Positions 1-7,927 of a stretch of 31,660 nucleotides of DNA are shown here, one piece after another (position 1 is the first letter of the stretch; every line of letters starts with the position of its first letter). Source of the stretch: an uncultured Collinsella sp. (GTDB lineage: Bacteria; Actinomycetota; Coriobacteriia; Coriobacteriales; Coriobacteriaceae); the NCBI GenBank assembly GCA_902489945.1, contig CABUBZ010000021.1, forward strand, positions 1-31,660, read 5' to 3'. The position numbers and the translations under genes were made by a program. Under the pieces are notes generated by a model. That model saw only the letters and a program-made list of their open reading frames with translations, searched no databases and had not been told where the DNA came from.

Positions 1-450
1 CCCATCTGCGACCGCGCGCTGTTGTTTACCGGCGTGCTGGGTCTGGTAGTCCGCGGTGAGCTTCCCATCTGGGTCTGCGTGCTCATTATCGGCCGCGATA
101 TCTACCTGGGCATCGGCACGCTCATCGTGCGCCATTACCACCGTCGCCCCATCGACGTCGTCTTTCCCGGCAAGATTGCCACGGCACTGCTTATGACTGG
201 CTTCTCGCTCATGCTGCTTGGGTTCCCCGTCGTTGATGGCTGGCATCTGCTGCCCGCCACGTTCACGGCATTCCCGGGCCTCAACGGCAGCTCGGTGCCC
301 CTCGGCATCTTCTTTGTGTATGGCGGCGTGATTTTCTCCGTGCTCACCGCCGTCATTTACTCAGTTAAGGGCGGAATGGCCATTAAACAAGCCATCGAGC
401 ATCCCGAGGACGAGGACACCGACTTTCTTAACCCCGAAATCGAAGACTAA
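1..450 (+). CDS. CDP-alcohol phosphatidyltransferase family protein, C-terminal part (5' end outside window)
   Basis: Membrane enzyme of the family that transfers a phosphatidyl group from CDP-diacylglycerol to an alcohol such as glycerol-3-phosphate. The reading frame is open from base 1, so the start lies upstream. The first visible residues, PICDRALL, resemble the end of the family signature (the DPxADKLL stretch carrying the last catalytic Asp). Several hydrophobic segments follow (for example LLMTGFSLMLLGF and IFFVYGGVIFSVLTAVIY), then an acidic C-terminal tail. It lies upstream of a garA-ftsR-like pair; in Mycobacterium pgsA2 sits near garA, which fits. A complete pgsA lies at 20743-21381, so this is a second family member and its alcohol substrate cannot be told from this fragment. 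Confidence 0.75.
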   Translation, partial: PICDRALLFTGVLGLVVRGELPIWVCVLIIGRDIYLGIGTLIVRHYHRRPIDVVFPGKIATALLMTGFSLMLLGFPVVDGWHLLPATFTAFPGLNGSSVPLGIFFVYGGVIFSVLTAVIYSVKGGMAIKQAIEHPEDEDTDFLNPEIED

Positions 451-515
451 GTCGTTGGGGTATGATTACGTACGGTTCATTTTTTGCGGCACGTCCGCGT
501 TAGATAGGGGTTGTC

Positions 516-950
516 ATGGACAACAAGGTTAACAATATGCCTCAGAACGATAAGACTGCGGACGCTACCTGCGTTTTCCGTGTTCCTTCGAGCGATGTCA
601 CCGTTCCCGACCTCATGGCCAACGTGCGGATAACCGCTCCGGTTCTGTCCATCGTCAAGGGCCCGCAGACCGGAGCTGCCTTTGAGCTCGAGGACGACGT
701 GACCACCATCGGCCGCGATCCCGCGAACGGTATCTTCCTCAACGACATGACCGTCTCGCGCAGCCACGCACGCATTATTCGTGAGGGCTTGGGCGCCCGT
801 ATTGAGGACCTGGGCTCGCTCAATGGCACCTGGGTTGATGGAGCCATCGTCAACGGTGCTCCGCTGCACGACGGATCTTCCGTTCAGATCGGTACGTTCA
901 CGCTCATCTATCACGAGAGCACGCCGGAGCGCATCGAAACCGGTGAGTAG
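516..950 (+). CDS. garA: GarA/OdhI-like FHA-domain regulator
   Basis: Small soluble phosphothreonine-binding regulator, 144 residues, close to the usual GarA/OdhI length. The FHA domain spans about residues 43-120 and keeps the phosphopeptide-contacting residues: G66-R67, S81 and H84 of SRSH, and N103 in the SLNGT loop. The N-terminal tail has ATCVFR with Thr18, matching the ETTSVFR motif that Ser/Thr kinases phosphorylate in GarA and OdhI; the phosphorylated tail then folds onto its own FHA domain. Known relatives control 2-oxoglutarate dehydrogenase and glutamate metabolism; the target here is not shown. The start at 516 has AGGGG six bases upstream; ATG 537 is a weaker alternative that would still keep the motif. 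The gene ends three bases before the MerR gene. Confidence 0.85.
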   Translation: MDNKVNNMPQNDKTADATCVFRVPSSDVTVPDLMANVRITAPVLSIVKGPQTGAAFELEDDVTTIGRDPANGIFLNDMTVSRSHARIIREGLGARIEDLGSLNGTWVDGAIVNGAPLHDGSSVQIGTFTLIYHESTPERIETGE

Positions 951-953
951 GTA

Positions 954-1838
954 ATGGCCGAACGCAACTATCTGAGTATCGGCCAAGTCGTCAACCTTCT
1001 TCGAGGCGCATACCCCGATCTATCGAACTCAAAAATTAGATTTCTAGAAGATGAGGGGCTCATCACCCCTCATCGTACGCCTAAGGGGTATCGCCAGTAT
1101 TCCAAGGAAGACGTTGACCGTCTCGAGGTCATCCTGCACCTGCAGAAGACCCGCTATATGCCGCTCAACGTCATTAAGCAGCGCTTGGAAAACGCAACGG
1201 ACCTTTCCACTCTGGCTTACGAGGTGGGTCTTCTGTCCGATGTTCCGCTTAAGACGGAGCCCAAGGAAACCAAGCAAAAGCTGCATCCCATCGAGACCAT
1301 TCCCGACATGCTCGGCGTCGAGATCTCGTTTATCCGCTCCCTTGCCGAGAACGATCTTATCCGCATCATCAAGAGCCCGCAGAACCGAGAGCTCGTCGAT
1401 GGCCGAGATTTCCCGATTATCCGTTACTGCTCGGAGCTGTCGCGCTTCCACATTGAGCCGCGCAACCTGCGTCAGTACGTATCGTCGGCAAACCGCGAGT
1501 CCTCGATGTTTGAGCAGGTTCTCGTGAGCATGCTCGGCATGGATACCTCCGACGACGAGCGCGACGCCAAGCTCGAGCGCGCTTTTAAGAAGCTGCACGA
1601 CCTCACTGAGAGTGTGCACACCGCGCTCCTTAAGAACCGAGTCTTTGAGTCGCTCAACGCCGTGGTCGAGGACGCTGACATCGATGTTCTCGATGAGGAG
1701 ATCGCGCGTTCCGAATCCACCAAGGCTAAAAGCGATGGGGCAAGCGTCCCCGCGGTTACCGCGCATGACGAGTCGCTCGTGCAGCCGTCCAAGGTCGTCG
1801 TTCCCTCGCACAGCTCGTCTGCTAACGCGGGTAAATAG
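954..1838 (+). CDS. ftsR: MerR-family transcriptional regulator (FtsR-like)
   Basis: DNA-binding protein of 294 residues with an N-terminal MerR winged helix: YLSIGQVVNLL, then KIRFLEDEGLITPHRTPKGY and RQYSKEDVDRL (about residues 6-58). The middle carries a second region with a conserved EISFIRSLAENDLIR stretch, and the C terminus is Ser/Ala-rich and probably disordered. The family member next to garA in Corynebacterium and Mycobacterium is FtsR, reported to act on ftsZ expression. The assignment rests on this gene order plus domain match. It follows the FHA gene with a three-base gap, so the two are almost certainly one transcript. No metal-binding cysteines of classical metal-sensing MerR proteins are seen. 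Confidence 0.8.
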   Translation: MAERNYLSIGQVVNLLRGAYPDLSNSKIRFLEDEGLITPHRTPKGYRQYSKEDVDRLEVILHLQKTRYMPLNVIKQRLENATDLSTLAYEVGLLSDVPLKTEPKETKQKLHPIETIPDMLGVEISFIRSLAENDLIRIIKSPQNRELVDGRDFPIIRYCSELSRFHIEPRNLRQYVSSANRESSMFEQVLVSMLGMDTSDDERDAKLERAFKKLHDLTESVHTALLKNRVFESLNAVVEDADIDVLDEEIARSESTKAKSDGASVPAVTAHDESLVQPSKVVVPSHSSSANAGK

Positions 1839-1874
1839 CCGCCGTTCACCCGGCAATCCATGAAAGGTCACGCC

Positions 1875-2405
1875 ATGTACGACTTCGAATCTCATATCGT
1901 CGATATCCCTGACTATCCCGAGCCCGGAGTCGTCTTTAAGGACATCACGCCGCTCTTTGGCAATCCCGAGGCCCTGAAGGCTATGGTGGATGCCCTTGCC
2001 GAGCATTTTGCCGACCTGGGCATTACCAAGGTCGTAGGACCCGAGGCCCGCGGCTTTATGGTCGGTGTGCCCGTGGCCGTCGCCCTGGGTGCCGGCTTTG
2101 TTCCCGCACGTAAGCCGGGCAAACTACCGCGCAAGACGGTAAGCGAGAGCTACGAGCTCGAGTATGGAACGGATTCTATCGAGATCCACGCCGATGCCAT
2201 CAGCTCTAAAGATACCGTGTTGATTCTGGACGACTTGATCGCGACGGGCGGAACCGTCGAGGCAACAGGTAAACTGGTGCGAGATATGGGCGCAAAGCTT
2301 GTGGGCTACGGTTGTATCCTTGAGCTTGCGTTTCTCAACCCGCGCAAGAAGCTCACGCCTTCTAACGAGGACGTTGAGCTCTTTAGCCTGGTAACGGTGG
2401 ACTAG
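1875..2405 (+). CDS. apt: Adenine phosphoribosyltransferase
   Basis: Purine salvage enzyme: adenine plus PRPP gives AMP and pyrophosphate, in the cytoplasm. The product is 176 residues, the usual size. The N-terminal IPDYPEPGVVFKDITPLF stretch is typical of Apt, and the PRPP-binding loop is VLILDDLIATGGT. GPEARGF, near residue 60, is the usual Apt substrate-loop region. I chose ATG 1875 over the in-frame ATG 1860 because GAAAGG lies eight bases before 1875 and the protein then begins like its homologues. It sits in a (+) run after the MerR gene and before the NlpC/P60 gene, with short gaps, suggesting co-transcription. Confidence 0.93.
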   Translation: MYDFESHIVDIPDYPEPGVVFKDITPLFGNPEALKAMVDALAEHFADLGITKVVGPEARGFMVGVPVAVALGAGFVPARKPGKLPRKTVSESYELEYGTDSIEIHADAISSKDTVLILDDLIATGGTVEATGKLVRDMGAKLVGYGCILELAFLNPRKKLTPSNEDVELFSLVTVD

Positions 2406-2437
2406 CCGCTACCCTTAGATACCGGAAAGGAAGCTAC

Positions 2438-3559
2438 ATGCGCACAGCAAATACGCACAAAAACATGGCACGCTGCGCTGCTACGGCAACCCTAGCTTGT
2501 GTTTTGGGCCTGGGCCTCGTGGCTCCGGCCTACGCCGATACCGCATCCGACCTTGCCGCTGCCCGTACCAAGCTCGAGCAGATTGGCACCCAAACCCAGC
2601 AAATTCATGAAGAACTCTCCGCACAGACGCAGGAGCTTGATCAGACTGCAGGCGAGATCACGCAAAAGCAGCAAGAGATTGCCGAAGGTCAGGCAAAGCT
2701 TTCGAGCTATGTTGCCGGTGAGTACAAGACCGGCGGTCTGAGTCTCCTTCAGGTTCTGACGGGCGTCGACGATCTGGGCGACATGCTCAGCCGTCTCTTC
2801 TACTACGATAAGGTGTCCGACAAGCAGGCCCAGACCATTCAGGAGGTCAAGGACCTTAAGCAGCACCTCACCGATAAGCAGACCGAACAGGAGAAGAACG
2901 TCGCCGCGACGCAGAAGAAGGTCGACGAGCTCAACGCCCAGCAGGCTGAGGCCCAGAGTGTCGTGAACTCCCTGGATTCGCAGCTGCAGGCCGAGCTTGC
3001 TGCCGAGGCCGAGGCCAACGCTGCGCTGCAGGCTGGCATTAATGCCAGCACCGCCGAAAAGGCCACGGTGAGCAATGACACCGCCGGTACGACCGAGAAC
3101 ACCAACAATGGTGGCGGTACGACCAACAACGGCGGCGGCAACACGCCTGCGCCCGCGCCCGCTCCTGCTCCCACGCCGCAGCCCGTGACGCCCGCTCCGG
3201 CTCCGACGCCTTCCGCACCGAGCCAGTCCGTTGACGGTGGTACCGTTGTTTCGCGCGCCTACAGCAAGCTCGGTTATGCTTATTCTTGGGGCGGTATTGG
3301 ACCGAACAGCTTTGACTGCTCCGGCTTTGTGAGCTATTGCCTCACCGGCCGTTATTGCCGCCTTGGCACCACGGGTACCTTCATGGGCTGGACCCGCGTG
3401 TCCGATCCCCAGCCTGGTGACGTCGTGGTTAACTCTTACCACACCGGCATCTACATTGGTAACGGCCAGATGATCCATGCTTCCGACTACAAGACGGGCG
3501 TCATCATCAGCTCCGTTGCCGCTGGCATGAACAACAATTACATTTTCGTTCGCTACTAA
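2438..3559 (+). CDS. Secreted NlpC/P60 peptidoglycan endopeptidase with coiled-coil N-terminus
   Basis: Cell-wall hydrolase of the D,L-endopeptidase type, 373 residues. A signal peptide (hydrophobic run LACVLGLGLVAPAYA, likely cleavage after residue 33) is followed by a long Gln/Glu/Ala-rich coiled coil (about 35-200), an Asn/Gly then Pro/Ala linker (about 210-270), and the NlpC/P60 domain. The catalytic Cys294 is in FDCSGF, His335 in YHTGIYIG, and His347 is the likely third residue. The layout resembles CwlO and RipA proteins, whose coiled coil is controlled by FtsEX in other bacteria. GGAAAGGA precedes the ATG. It is the last gene of the first (+) block and is followed by a strong terminator. 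Confidence 0.92.
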   Translation: MRTANTHKNMARCAATATLACVLGLGLVAPAYADTASDLAAARTKLEQIGTQTQQIHEELSAQTQELDQTAGEITQKQQEIAEGQAKLSSYVAGEYKTGGLSLLQVLTGVDDLGDMLSRLFYYDKVSDKQAQTIQEVKDLKQHLTDKQTEQEKNVAATQKKVDELNAQQAEAQSVVNSLDSQLQAELAAEAEANAALQAGINASTAEKATVSNDTAGTTENTNNGGGTTNNGGGNTPAPAPAPAPTPQPVTPAPAPTPSAPSQSVDGGTVVSRAYSKLGYAYSWGGIGPNSFDCSGFVSYCLTGRYCRLGTTGTFMGWTRVSDPQPGDVVVNSYHTGIYIGNGQMIHASDYKTGVIISSVAAGMNNNYIFVRY

Positions 3560-3582
3560 TTTGGTACTACAGCGAACGAACG

Positions 3583-3622
3583 TGGGCCTCGCGATCTTGA
3601 ATCACGAGGCCCATTCTTTTTG
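3583..3622 (+). terminator. Rho-independent terminator after the NlpC/P60 gene
   Basis: Arms TGGGCCTCG (3583-3591) and CGAGGCCCA (3605-3613) pair perfectly; GAT/ATC extend the stem inside around a CTTGA loop, and a run of five T follows within a few bases. Confidence 0.9.
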
Positions 3623-3646
3623 CCCCTACCGTTTGCCATAAGATCA

Positions 3647-3683
3647 GGACGGCTATCTAGTATTCAAAACTAGATAGCCGTCC
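3647..3683. promoter_or_regulatory. 15-bp perfect inverted repeat upstream of degV, candidate operator
   Basis: Arms GGACGGCTATCTAGT (3647-3661) and ACTAGATAGCCGTCC (3669-3683) are perfectly complementary with a seven-base spacer ATTCAAA. No T-run follows on either strand, so a terminator is unlikely. The word CAAAACTAGATA (3665-3676) recurs in inverted orientation upstream of the DUF1836 gene (5327-5338), which makes a shared protein-binding site the better reading. Confidence 0.55.
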
Positions 3684-3702
3684 AAACAATCAAAAAGATG
3701 GC

Positions 3703-3724
3703 TATAATTGTTGGGGAACAATTA
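3703..3724 (+). promoter_or_regulatory. Probable degV -10 element and start-site palindrome
   Basis: A consensus TATAAT lies at 3703-3708, about 30 bases before the degV start codon. No good -35 is seen at normal spacing. An 8-bp inverted repeat, TAATTGTT (3705-3712) and AACAATTA (3717-3724) around GGGG, overlaps the predicted transcription start. The ribosome-binding site AGAAAGGA follows. Confidence 0.5.
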
Positions 3725-3737
3725 GAAAGGACCCTCA

Positions 3738-4604
3738 ATGAGCTGGGCACTCATCTCCGATTCGAGCTGCAATCTTCGCGATTGGCAACCAACCGCACCT
3801 CATACCACCTTTGCATTTGCACCCCTTAAGATCCGAGTGGGGGAGCGTGAATTCGTTGACGACCTCTCGCTCGATGTTCACGAGCTTAATGTTGCCATTC
3901 AATCGGAAGCCGGCGCATCATCGAGCGCCTGCCCAAGCGTAGGGGAGTGGGCTGAGCTCTTTAAGCTCGCTGACAAGACGATTTGCATGCCCATCTCCGA
4001 GGGCGTCTCGGGTAGCTACAATGCCGCGGCCACCGCGCGTGACATGGTGCTTGCCGAAGAGCCCAACCGTCAGATTCATTTGGTTAACTCGCGAGCCGCA
4101 GGTGGCAAAATGGATCTGATCTTCTTGCTGTTCGACCGCTATCTTGCGAGCAACCCGGACGTTTCCTTTGAAGACGCCTGCGCTTACTTCGATAGTCTCG
4201 AGCAGAACAGCAAGATTCTCTTTAGCCTGTGTAATTACGAGAACCTTGCAAAGGCTGGACGCATTCCTAAAGCAGCCGGCGTCATTGCCAACAAGCTCAA
4301 TATCCGCATTTTGGGCACGGCGAGCGAAGCGGGCAAAATTGAACTCGTTGGGCACACGCGTGGCGAAAAGAAGATGCTCACCAAGATTGTCGACACCATG
4401 GAGGCCGAGGGTTTCACGGGCGGCGAGGTTATCATCGATCACGTTGAGAACGAAGCTGGAGCCCAGGCGCTTGCCGATCGCATTGTCGAGCACTGGCCCG
4501 GCTCCAAGACTATCATCATGCCCTGTAACGGGCTAGATTCCTATTACGCCGAGATGCACGGTCTCATCATCGGTTACGGCATGGGCGTAGCTTCGGGACG
4601 ATAA
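3738..4604 (+). CDS. DegV family protein
   Basis: Cytoplasmic fatty-acid-binding protein of the DegV family, 288 residues, the usual size. The N terminus WALISDSSCNL corresponds to the family ITDSS start, and ACPSVGEW followed by CMPISEGVSGSYNAA matches the conserved ligand-binding loops; NLAKAGRIPK and the C-terminal GLIIGYGMGV also fit. In Firmicutes the related FakB proteins bind fatty acids for the kinase FakA; no fakA-like gene is visible here, so the ligand and role remain open. It stands alone between two terminators and points towards the DUF1836 regulator. Two palindromes in its promoter region suggest specific control. Confidence 0.88.
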   Translation: MSWALISDSSCNLRDWQPTAPHTTFAFAPLKIRVGEREFVDDLSLDVHELNVAIQSEAGASSSACPSVGEWAELFKLADKTICMPISEGVSGSYNAAATARDMVLAEEPNRQIHLVNSRAAGGKMDLIFLLFDRYLASNPDVSFEDACAYFDSLEQNSKILFSLCNYENLAKAGRIPKAAGVIANKLNIRILGTASEAGKIELVGHTRGEKKMLTKIVDTMEAEGFTGGEVIIDHVENEAGAQALADRIVEHWPGSKTIIMPCNGLDSYYAEMHGLIIGYGMGVASGR

Positions 4605-4624
4605 TGTCCAACAAGTCAAACGCG

Positions 4625-4663
4625 CGGGCGGGATAAGGGGCCAGTGGCTCTTTATCCCGCCCG
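4625..4663. terminator. Terminator hairpin between convergent degV and DUF1836 genes
   Basis: A 12-bp perfect stem joins CGGGCGGGATAA (4625-4636) to TTATCCCGCCCG (4652-4663). The T-run is weak (GTCTTATA on the + strand). Its position between convergent genes suggests it serves degV and perhaps both directions. Confidence 0.7.
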
Positions 4664-4676
4664 TCTTATACCTCAG

Positions 4677-5288
4677 TTAGCTATTAAACCCATTAAACTT
4701 GAGATAGCTCATCAGGTACGCCTTCGAAACGAAGGACGATACTGCACTGCGTACGAGCAGCGACTCGCGCGTAACCTGATGTGCGGTATCGGGCACGGGA
4801 GTCTGCTCGACGGAAAACGCCGCACGAATCGATGCCTCGAGCTGATCGACAACATAATCAAAGGCGGTCGGAGCGTCGTAGCTCAAGCGCTGAATATTAA
4901 AAAGCGCCTGAACGGCAGCGATGGGCAGAACCTGCTTAAAGATACAAATGGCGATGAGACGCGCAATCTGCTCACGGCCATACTGTTTTTTAACCGGAGC
5001 AGGAACGAGGCCGACCTTCACGTAGTTATTGATCATCGAAGGCGTGATAACGGGCTGCTCTACGCAAATCGAAAGCGGCTCCATCCACAGTGCAACATAT
5101 TCAATAACCTGATCGCGATAGAGCGTTACATTGGGCAGCTGGTCATAGCGTGGCAGGCTCAAAGCGTTGAGTTTACCCACCATATCGGACTGAATAAATG
5201 CGTCCGGCAGCACCGTCGGCTGAATATCCTCCGGCTTAATACTGACCGATGTATCGGACATCGGGATAACATGTTTGACGTGGTTCAT
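4677..5288 (-). CDS. DUF1836 domain regulator (MerR-like helix-turn-helix)
   Basis: Predicted DNA-binding regulator of 203 residues. The family core runs from about residue 45 to 165: LPRYDQLPNVTLYRDQVIEY, then ITPSMINNYVKVGLVPAPVK (the recognition-helix region) and YGREQIARLIAICIFKQVL. This resembles a MerR-type winged helix, but no function is established for the family. The start at 5288 has GGAGG seven bases upstream; a second in-frame ATG lies at 5261. The gene faces degV. A 12-nt word upstream of it is repeated in the degV promoter palindrome, so it may regulate both itself and degV; that is inference. Confidence 0.8.
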   Translation of the reverse strand: MNHVKHVIPMSDTSVSIKPEDIQPTVLPDAFIQSDMVGKLNALSLPRYDQLPNVTLYRDQVIEYVALWMEPLSICVEQPVITPSMINNYVKVGLVPAPVKKQYGREQIARLIAICIFKQVLPIAAVQALFNIQRLSYDAPTAFDYVVDQLEASIRAAFSVEQTPVPDTAHQVTRESLLVRSAVSSFVSKAYLMSYLKFNGFNS

Positions 5289-5312
5289 AAAGGGCCTCCG
5301 TTCGTTTTATAT

Positions 5313-5338
5313 ATTGTATTCTAGGTTATCTAGTTTTG
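5313..5338 (-). promoter_or_regulatory. Promoter/operator region of the DUF1836 gene
   Basis: On the minus strand CAAAACTAGATA (5338-5327) is followed by ACCTAG, giving an imperfect palindrome CTAGATAACCTAG (5333-5321), and then by a TACAAT -10 candidate (about 5318-5313). The -35 is weak. The 12-nt word is identical to one arm of the degV upstream palindrome. Confidence 0.45.
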
Positions 5339-5360
5339 CATATCACATAGCCGCTAAGTA

Positions 5361-5402
5361 AAAGTGGTTGGACAGCACATTGAAGCACCGTTCAACCACT
5401 TT
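5361..5402 (-). terminator. Terminator of trxB
   Basis: Read on the minus strand, AAAGTGGTTG pairs with CAACCACTTT (5402-5393 and 5370-5361), extended inside by three more pairs including one wobble, and is followed by TTTTACTT. It lies 40 bases past the trxB stop codon. Confidence 0.75.
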
Positions 5403-5442
5403 GTTTAAAGATAGCAACCTTACATAAGATATATTATCGTAC

Positions 5443-6381
5443 TTATCCACGGAGAAATGCGTATGCGCTGGTTGCAGCTATAGCGCCATCCGAAACGGCG
5501 GTCACAACTTGACGTAAACGCTTGGAGCGGATGTCGCCAGCGGCAAATAAGCCCGGTGTACGGGTGGCCATGGAATCATCGGTAACAATACCGCCGTCCG
5601 GTGCCAGATCGACCAGATGCTCGACAAGCTCGGTATGGGGCTGCGTGCCGGTAAAGACAAAGATACCAAACGAGCCCGGCTCAAAGGACTCGTCATGCGT
5701 CTCACCGTTTATATTGTCCTTGAACGTGATCGTTGTGGGCATTGCTTCACCAGAAAGCTCCACAATACTAGTTTGGTACCTAACTGAAATATTGTCTTTT
5801 GCAAGCGCCTTCTGAACCACACCTTCGGGTGCGCGGAACTGATCACGGCGCAGCACGATGGTCACATTGCTGGCAATGTCTGACAGAAACAAAGCCTCTT
5901 CACATGCCGCATTACCGCCGCCGATCACAAAGACCTGCTTGCCGCGGAAGAACATTCCATCACATGTTGCGCAATAAGATACGCCACGACCACGATACGC
6001 ATCCTCACCAACAAAGCCAGCTGGGCGTGGCGTGGCGCCCATGCAGGCAATGACGCTTCGAGCTATCGTCTCGCCTGTGTCATGGTGCACGGTAAACAAC
6101 GACGCATCCGCATCGTAATCGATGCCCGTCACCATACTCCATTCGACTTGTGCGCCCAAGCCTTTTGCATGCTGCTGAAAACGTTCACCCAACTCGACAC
6201 CACTCAGGAGCGGAATGCCCGGATAGTTTTCAACCTCGTTGGTCGTGGCAATCTGTCCGCCCGACATACCCTGTTCAATCACGGTTGTCGAAAGATTGGC
6301 ACGTGCCGTATAAATAGCCGCAGCATAGCCCGCAGGGCCTCCGCCGATAATCGCAACATCGATGAGCTGATTGGTAGCCAT
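5443..6381 (-). CDS. trxB: Thioredoxin-disulfide reductase
   Basis: FAD- and NADPH-dependent reductase of thioredoxin, 312 residues, the usual length for the bacterial low-molecular-weight enzyme. Visible features are the FAD-binding GGGPAG (13-18), the redox-active pair C137-ATC-C140 followed by DGMFF, the NADPH-binding GGGNAA (154-159) and a C-terminal FAD motif FAAGDIR. ATG 6381 is chosen because the protein then starts directly at MATNQLIDVAIIGGG and GAGAGGA lies eight bases upstream; an open extension to 6456 has no family support. It is divergent from the glycosyltransferase gene, with about 118 bases between the start codons, and is followed by its own terminator. Confidence 0.95.
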   Translation of the reverse strand: MATNQLIDVAIIGGGPAGYAAAIYTARANLSTTVIEQGMSGGQIATTNEVENYPGIPLLSGVELGERFQQHAKGLGAQVEWSMVTGIDYDADASLFTVHHDTGETIARSVIACMGATPRPAGFVGEDAYRGRGVSYCATCDGMFFRGKQVFVIGGGNAACEEALFLSDIASNVTIVLRRDQFRAPEGVVQKALAKDNISVRYQTSIVELSGEAMPTTITFKDNINGETHDESFEPGSFGIFVFTGTQPHTELVEHLVDLAPDGGIVTDDSMATRTPGLFAAGDIRSKRLRQVVTAVSDGAIAATSAYAFLRG

Positions 6382-6499
6382 GATGAGTCCTCTCGTCGAA
6401 AAGTTGTAGCTCTCTGCGCTCGTACCCAACTTTACGTGAACATGACACTCATGCACTACAATGATAAGTCCGTGCTACAACGTCGAAGGGGAGTTATCG

Positions 6500-7801
6500 A
6501 TGGATCAGACGCAGACGAGCGAGGACGCTCCCCTGTCCATGCCAGTCACTCCCCAACCGGAGCAACCGGCCGTTTTACCGGCACAAAAGCCTCTGTTAAC
6601 CATCGTGCACGCCTCGGTTGGTTCGGGACACAAGGCGGCGGCCAACGCAATCGCACAAGCATTCGACCTCATACGCGGCACTAAGGGTATTCCTGAGGAT
6701 ATCGAGATTGAGGTGCTCGATATCCTCGATTTTGGGCGCATCAAATTCGATGGCAACAAAACGGCAGCGTCCTTTACCGGCGCCACACGCCCCATTTATG
6801 ACCTGACCTGGCGTTATACCCTTACCGGACATCTGCTTTGGGGTGGCGGCACGGCATGGTCGCGAATTATGTTCCCCGCCTTCAACGAATATGTCCGCAC
6901 CCGCAGGCCCATTGCCGTGGTCGCAACACACATCACGGCAGCCAATGTTGCTGTGGGCGCCCGCGTCATCACGGGTATCGATTACCCGGTCATCTGCGTA
7001 CCAACAGACTATGAAGTCGAAGGCTTTTGGCCCCACAAGGACACCGACCTGTTCTGCGTAGCCAACGAATTTATGGCCGAGACACTTCGCCCCCGTAAGG
7101 TTCCCGAGACCAAAATCCGCATTACAGGCATCCCCATTCGCGCAGGGTTTGATACGGACTACAATCGCGAGGAAGAACTCGAGAAGTTCAATCTCCCCGT
7201 TGACAAGACCGTTGTGTTGGTGATGGCCGGCGCCAGTTTGCCTCAACCGTACGTTCGCTTTCGCGCGGAGATGGACCGCACACTCCCCTTCCTGCGCAGC
7301 TTCGAGGACATGCACTTTGTCTTTTTGCCGGGCAAGGATGAGGAATACGCCACCCGCATCAAGACGCTCTTCGACGCCATGAAGCTCGAAAATGTCACGG
7401 TTCTAGACTACGTGGACGACATGGCGGCCCTCATGCACGGCTGCGACCTGGCAATCCTCAAATCGGGCGGACTCACGGTCACCGAGTGCCTATGCGCACA
7501 TCTGCCGATGATCCTGCTGGGCAAATCATACGGTCAGGAAAAGGCAAACACCACGATGCTCACCGGTATGGGCGCCAGCATGCATGTCACCACCGCACGA
7601 GAACTCATCGTAACCCTACGTCACTTGCACGACCGTCCTGAATCACTCAAAGCCCTACTCATCAACGGCGAAGTACTACGCCGCCCCCACGCAGCCGAAG
7701 ACATAGCCATCGCCACCATGGAGCTCGTAGGCAAACCCCAAAAGCGCAAACGAGCCTTCTGCCGCTTCTACTGGGGCGGCAAGCCTGCGCATATCCGCTA
7801 A
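6500..7801 (+). CDS. MGDG-synthase/UgtP-family diacylglycerol glycosyltransferase
   Basis: Membrane-associated GT-B enzyme of the MurG-like family that transfers sugar from a UDP-sugar to diacylglycerol, making membrane glycolipids. The product is 433 residues. The N-terminal family motif HASVGSGHKAAANAI is at about 37-51, with GSGH the likely lipid-acceptor loop. The C-terminal donor site includes LKSGGLTVTECLCAHLP and GKSYGQEKAN. ATG 6500 is supported by AAGGGGAG upstream and lies inside a slightly longer open frame. The first 30 residues are Pro/Gln-rich and probably flexible. The sugar donor (glucose or galactose) cannot be read from sequence. Downstream lies the family A hairpin region. 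Confidence 0.82.
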   Translation: MDQTQTSEDAPLSMPVTPQPEQPAVLPAQKPLLTIVHASVGSGHKAAANAIAQAFDLIRGTKGIPEDIEIEVLDILDFGRIKFDGNKTAASFTGATRPIYDLTWRYTLTGHLLWGGGTAWSRIMFPAFNEYVRTRRPIAVVATHITAANVAVGARVITGIDYPVICVPTDYEVEGFWPHKDTDLFCVANEFMAETLRPRKVPETKIRITGIPIRAGFDTDYNREEELEKFNLPVDKTVVLVMAGASLPQPYVRFRAEMDRTLPFLRSFEDMHFVFLPGKDEEYATRIKTLFDAMKLENVTVLDYVDDMAALMHGCDLAILKSGGLTVTECLCAHLPMILLGKSYGQEKANTTMLTGMGASMHVTTARELIVTLRHLHDRPESLKALLINGEVLRRPHAAEDIAIATMELVGKPQKRKRAFCRFYWGGKPAHIR

Positions 7802-7814
7802 CATTGGACTGTCC

Positions 7815-7927
7815 GCCGTGGCGCAGGCCGCCCACACATATCATTCCATGCTCAAACATTCTCGCTTCGCTTCGCTCGCTGCGAAACTGCGCGTGGAACG
7901 ATATGTGTGGGCGCCCTGCGCCACGGC
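7815..7927 (-). repeat. Family A long palindromic element, copy 1 (core on minus strand)
   Basis: Arms 7815-7851 and 7891-7927 form a 37-position stem with about three mismatches or wobbles. The apical region 7852-7890 holds the family core, which on the minus strand begins AGTTTCGCAGCGA and ends GCGAGAATGTTTGA. Compared with copy 2 the core has an extra nine bases (GCGAAGCGA, a tandem duplication). The inner stem next to the core differs from copy 2 mostly by paired changes; the outer arm is unrelated. It begins 14 bases after the glycosyltransferase stop codon. Confidence 0.85.

Noticed and set aside
5361..5402. Inverted repeat after trxB considered as another mobile palindrome
   Set aside because: Size, 3' position and the TTTT run fit a normal terminator, and the loop shares nothing with the family A or B cores.
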